Below are positions 54,207-57,614 of a DNA stretch of 57,614 nt, piece after piece. Position numbers and translations under genes: made by a program. This stretch comes from Sphingobacterium sp. (GTDB lineage Bacteria; Bacteroidota; Bacteroidia; Sphingobacteriales; Sphingobacteriaceae), in contig JAITLV010000103.1 of NCBI GenBank assembly GCA_031277685.1, forward strand, positions 1 through 57,614. The letters run 5' to 3'. The notes under the pieces are model-generated. The model saw only the letters and a program-made list of their open reading frames with translations. It searched no databases and was not told the DNA's origin. Position 1 is the first letter of the stretch. Each line of letters starts with the position of its first letter.

Positions 54207-54525
54207 GTCATTGAATCTATAAGTGACAGCAGCTTGATCATACCATAGCAGGCATTTTTGTGTATCTCATGTAATAGATCTTGTGAAAGAAAATGTTAAC
54301 GGGGCAAACTGTTTGCTGCAAGGTATTGTCCTATAGGTATCCATAATGGATAACTTAGTTATAGAAGGTCAGGTTCCTACTTGGGAACGCTGGCCTTTTT
54401 CTATTAAATTGGAAACTTTCCATGTAGTGCATTTGTTTAAGTATAAACAGAGAACAGCATCGGTAAGACGAAGGGCGATGTCTGTGCTGTGATTATAGCA
54501 TATAAAGGTATAAAAATGTAATAGC
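54207..54525. other. 319-base intergenic region with a terminator
   Basis: The region holds a terminator at 54366-54400 and otherwise AT-rich sequence with no recognisable gene. The promoter of the 54526 gene should lie in its last 100 bases, but no TAnnTTTG element is exact. Confidence 0.4.
54366..54400 (+). terminator. Intrinsic terminator downstream of the 53038 operon
   Basis: GGTCAG and GTTCC on the 5' side pair with GGAAC and CTGGCC on the 3' side, with one bulged C and a G-T pair, followed by a T run (TTTTTC). Confidence 0.65.
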
Positions 54526-55122
54526 ATGAGAAGGGAACAAATCGAACAATGGATAGCCGAAGGATATAATGTCCTCGAACATAAGAAACCCAAGGTCATC
54601 CAAGGAGATATCTGGGAATATTTAAATAACCACGATGGACATGGTACGGATGTCTATGCTTTATCCGAACTGGCTAAATGTGCCGATCATGAACTGCATC
54701 AGCTCGAATTGCAAAAATATGCCAAGGAGTATGGGCAATTGGGGGAGAAGCAATTCCTGCGCAATGAATCCATCCGAACCAAATCATTTGAAAAGTATGC
54801 AGCTTTTTTGCGCTTATTTTACCCAAATAGTGTCGAAAAAGAAGTTGAAGAAGCAAAATTTCTTGCCGAGCGTGTACGGCAGGTAGATAAAGAGGAGATG
54901 GAGCAATGGGTAACAGCCAATCACATTAACGTACTGCTATCAGATTTAAATTGCCTGGACCAGGATGCCATCCTGACTGGAATGGTGATACCCTCTGAGG
55001 AAGTGGTTAGCTATACCGATGGGGGACTCCAGGATACCATGGATTGCCATTTGACACCGATGGAATTTTTTAGCCATACAGATTTTGATACGTATTGGAT
55101 TGATCCTAAAATAAAGGTCTGA
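54526..55122 (+). CDS. Unknown cytoplasmic protein
   Basis: This 198-residue protein has no signal peptide or membrane helix. Its first half is helical and charged (EQIEQWIAEGYNVLEHKKPK, HGTDVYALSELAKCADHEL). The second half contains FYPNSVEKEVEEAKFLAERV and MDCHLTPMEFFSHTDFDTYW. I cannot assign a family. It lies alone between a terminator upstream and a bidirectional one downstream, so it is probably transcribed as a single gene. Confidence 0.6.
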   Translation: MRREQIEQWIAEGYNVLEHKKPKVIQGDIWEYLNNHDGHGTDVYALSELAKCADHELHQLELQKYAKEYGQLGEKQFLRNESIRTKSFEKYAAFLRLFYPNSVEKEVEEAKFLAERVRQVDKEEMEQWVTANHINVLLSDLNCLDQDAILTGMVIPSEEVVSYTDGGLQDTMDCHLTPMEFFSHTDFDTYWIDPKIKV

Positions 55123-55191
55123 TAAAGAAGGAGAATAGTACCTGTTGATTCCTGCAGCATAAAAATGTGTAAGGCAGTCTGCATAAAAATA

Positions 55192-55223
55192 AAGCCTGCC
55201 TTGCTTTTAGGCAGGGCAGGCTT
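55192..55223. terminator. Terminator between convergent 54526 and SusD-like genes
   Basis: AAGCCTGCC (55192-55200) pairs with GGCAGGCTT (55215-55223), with an inner CCTGCC/GGCAGG alternative. It lies between two convergent stops and should serve both strands. Confidence 0.65.
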
Positions 55224-55246
55224 GTTAAATCAGTCAACCGGATAAA

Positions 55247-57130
55247 TTAGTATCCCGGATTTTGTTGTAACTGTGGATTTTGATTCAGCTGTTGTTCAGG
55301 AATCGGCAGCAATAATTTATTTTTATCGGTAGAAAGCTCAAGCTCTGCCCGGCCCACACGTTTGAGCGCAGCAAAATACTGGCCTTCATTTTTCATATCA
55401 TGGCCATATACTTCGACAATAGCTAACCACAACGATTCAGCTGAGGTAAAAAGCGTTAATCCACCATCACGTTTATGGATCTGATTGATCTGTTCCAATG
55501 CGCTCACATAGTTACCAAGATGGTAATCTATTTCACTGCTGATTAATAAAACCTCTGAATAACGGACGATATGATGGCTGTTGCCTTTGGTATACCAAGC
55601 CGCATTGGAATTCCGGGGAATGCTGCCTACTGCACCAAAATCCCAGCTGAAAATGCCTTCCGGGCGAATTGATGTATGTACCTTGGCTGGTTCGGCGAGC
55701 CTATATTGGCCAGACTGTATAAGCCGGTCTAATTGTACCCGGGCTTCGGTATATAGTCCCCCGTCGCGAAGCAGTCGGGCCAAGATGGTAGCACCGAGTC
55801 CGTAGTCTGATTCTTTTAATTGGGGTACCGCTGTCTTCAATCCATTGATCAGGGCAGTTCGGACACTTTCGGTTTTGCTGCGGGCGACCATTGGATTTTT
55901 CTGTATCGCTTCGTAATTATCCGGATGTACAAAGACCGGATCACCCCATAGGTTGATCAGCTGATCGTAAAGCAGGGCAAGGTAAGTGTAACCCACATAC
56001 TGAAAATGCTGTGCGTCTTTTACATTGGTTTTGCGGGCCCGATCAATCAGTATATTGATCATATTGATCAGCCGGTAATGGCTGCTGTACAGTGCAGCAT
56101 TGTGCGGATTGGAAGCTGTTACACGGTGTCGGTAAAACTGAGTATAGTTCTCGGAGACAATATTGGCTATTGATCCTGCATATAAACCTTCCAGTATGAA
56201 ATACTCTTCGGAAAGCCGTACCATTTCTAGGCGGATCGCATTGTTAAAGGTTTCAAAATCCTCCAGCGTTTTGAAATACTCGTTTTGAATAATTTCGCCC
56301 TCTATCTTTATCGAAAATTGATCCTGAATAGCAAAATTTTTCAGTTCGAGTCCGCTATCCTGATATTTCTTTTTGATATTAAGAATAATAAGATCCGTAT
56401 TTAGTCGCGTAAGACTGTTTTTGAAGGTGTTGCTTAATGTTTCGTTCAGCTTGCCATCTGTTTCCAGATCTTCAGCAATAGCCTGAATCAGTTTGGCCAG
56501 CTTCGCACTGTCGGAGTCACTCGCTTTCAATAGCGCTGCGGATATGCCCAATAGGATAGCGGCATGATCGCTACCATCGCTCAGGCTGATATGTTCAGCC
56601 GTTGGCAGTGCCGCAGTCTTAACAAAAAAGGCTTTATATAGCTCGGCAATGGCCTGCTTTTTGGCGGCATTGAAATCCAACTTTTCCGTTTGGACCAGAT
56701 ATTGGACACGTTTCAATTCCAGCTGACCCAGTATATTGACGTTGAACGGGTTTTGGTCACGGATACTGACAAGGGCATTTAAGCTGATGGGAGCGGTGGA
56801 CTGTCGGCCAGTCGACTCATCAAAATAATGGCCCTCCTCGACGTTCACCTGGGCAAAATCACCGTTCAGTGCAATATTTGTAAATTCAAAACTGCCTTTA
56901 TCGTCTATGGTATTAGTTGTAAAAGTACGTCCGGTAGGTTTTAGCTGAATATCCAATTCATGTATGGTTAATTTGGTTCCCTTGTTAAAAGGACCTTTTT
57001 GGGCAGTTCCGGAAAGGAAAATACCTTTTTCCACCAACGGTGGATCTGGAGACTTTGAACAGGAACTGATGCCTATTATGGCGATCAACATCATGACCAT
57101 GGTCGTTAATCGGGTAAAGCTTGGTTTCAT
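55247..57130 (-). CDS. SusD/RagB-like lipoprotein with an added N-terminal surface domain
   Basis: This 627-residue lipoprotein (lipobox GISSC, Cys24) has two parts. Residues about 35-260 match a Bacteroidota surface-lipoprotein module (SGTAQKGPFNKGTKLTIHEL, TFTTNTIDDKGSFEFTNIAL, LELKRVQYLVQTEKLDF). Residues about 310-627 are SusD-like (YVGYTYLALLYDQLINLWGD, ILARLLRDGGLYTEARVQLD) and end in the family signature QNPQLQQNPGY. No SusC partner is beside it, so it may work with a distant transporter or as a stand-alone surface binding protein. ATG 57130 is preferred to an upstream in-frame ATG at 57151 because it gives a normal signal peptide. Confidence 0.85.
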   Translation of the reverse strand: MKPSFTRLTTMVMMLIAIIGISSCSKSPDPPLVEKGIFLSGTAQKGPFNKGTKLTIHELDIQLKPTGRTFTTNTIDDKGSFEFTNIALNGDFAQVNVEEGHYFDESTGRQSTAPISLNALVSIRDQNPFNVNILGQLELKRVQYLVQTEKLDFNAAKKQAIAELYKAFFVKTAALPTAEHISLSDGSDHAAILLGISAALLKASDSDSAKLAKLIQAIAEDLETDGKLNETLSNTFKNSLTRLNTDLIILNIKKKYQDSGLELKNFAIQDQFSIKIEGEIIQNEYFKTLEDFETFNNAIRLEMVRLSEEYFILEGLYAGSIANIVSENYTQFYRHRVTASNPHNAALYSSHYRLINMINILIDRARKTNVKDAQHFQYVGYTYLALLYDQLINLWGDPVFVHPDNYEAIQKNPMVARSKTESVRTALINGLKTAVPQLKESDYGLGATILARLLRDGGLYTEARVQLDRLIQSGQYRLAEPAKVHTSIRPEGIFSWDFGAVGSIPRNSNAAWYTKGNSHHIVRYSEVLLISSEIDYHLGNYVSALEQINQIHKRDGGLTLFTSAESLWLAIVEVYGHDMKNEGQYFAALKRVGRAELELSTDKNKLLLPIPEQQLNQNPQLQQNPGY

Positions 57131-57151
57131 AAAATGCATTTTACAGATCAA

Positions 57152-57614
57152 AAAGCTGACTTCAAATTTTTCGTAATTTAATTGCTCGAAAGATAAGTAA
57201 AATGTTTATTTATAATTTCCTTCAATTAAGAAAATTATAAAAATGCTGTAACTGCCTATACTTTGGGCAGACAATACGATAAAAATGATGTTCTGTAAAA
57301 TGTATGGGAAGGCCCTGATGCGTTATTTCTTGAGGAATGAGTGACTTTTCTTAAAAGATAAAACAAAAAAATACTATTTAAATAGTTGAATCTTTGAGTT
57401 TGGCATAATATCTGTTACGAAAGTGACGAATCTAGTATTGGCTTACAAAGTGACGCTAAACAATAGTAAGTCCAATGATAATTGTTAGAAAAACCACCAA
57501 ATAATATATAATGAGAGAGCCTCCGGATGGAGGCTTTTTTCTTAAAGTGGCTTTGGTCGAATAGATTTATCCTGCATTTTTGCCAACTTAATTACGGGAT
57601 ATTTTCAGTTGCAG
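57152..57614. other. Intergenic region to the window end, with an orphan terminator
   Basis: The region should hold the promoter of the minus-strand SusD-like gene. A near-consensus minus-strand -7 element (TATCTTTC) is present at 57188-57195. No gene is visible on the plus strand before the terminator at 57518-57540. Confidence 0.4.
57518..57540 (+). terminator. Intrinsic terminator without an upstream gene
   Basis: AGCCTCC and GGAGGCT form a seven-base stem with a GGAT loop, followed by TTTTTT. No plus-strand protein gene precedes it after 55122, so it may end a small RNA or lie in a longer untranslated leader. Confidence 0.65.

Overview
The window looks like chromosome from a Bacteroidota species, most likely Sphingobacteriaceae (Sphingobacterium-like). 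The evidence is paired SusC/SusD systems, a hybrid two-component (HTCS) regulator, a grasp-with-spasm peptide cluster, promoters of the TTG-N~19-TAnnTTTG type, mostly weak Shine-Dalgarno sites and moderate GC content. I saw no rRNA, tRNA, CRISPR array, insertion sequence or phage gene. Family names come from recalled motifs, not from database searches.

Layout. (1) 1-3908: a partial SAM methyltransferase on the minus strand diverges from a compact ribosomal-peptide (RiPP) cluster of the grasp-with-spasm type: a 62-residue precursor, a terminator-like hairpin, an ATP-grasp ligase, a 62-residue unknown protein and a SPASM protein without the radical-SAM CxxxCxxC motif. (2) 4139-10515: an island of poorly characterised genes (a two-part immunity-like protein, a lipoprotein, DUF3592-like, DUF6892-like, LRR and possible DUF4304-like proteins), several of which resemble families found beside polymorphic toxins, though no toxin is visible. 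(3) 10809-27592: a polysaccharide utilisation locus, with an HTCS sensor/regulator, two tandem SusC/SusD pairs, a surface glycan-binding lipoprotein and a GH26 endo-glycanase. A beta-mannan or related glucan is the likely substrate. A membrane-bound TPR-HTH regulator lies convergent to it. (4) 29931-33665: a second run of orphan genes (DKNYY, DUF3592 and small membrane proteins) plus a small exported protein. (5) 33768-39471: a complete tripartite RND efflux operon of the HAE1 type. (6) 39711-40637: DoxX and DinB-like genes behind two operator-like palindromes. (7) 40836-48430: an OmpR/HisKA two-component pair followed by a CusC-CusB-CusA-like heavy-metal efflux operon. (8) 48819-51649: an ABC-2 exporter with a membrane-anchored NEW3-domain protein. 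(9) 51862-57614: Hsp20 with a strong Shine-Dalgarno, small unknown genes, and a solitary SusD-like lipoprotein fused to an unrelated N-terminal surface domain.

The best candidates for unusual biology are the grasp-with-spasm cluster with its degenerate radical-SAM partner and extra small gene, the second SusC that lacks the usual N-terminal domain and TonB-box motif, the orphan SusD fusion at 55247-57130, and two terminators (9837-9876 and 57518-57540) that have no gene upstream on their strand and may end small RNAs.
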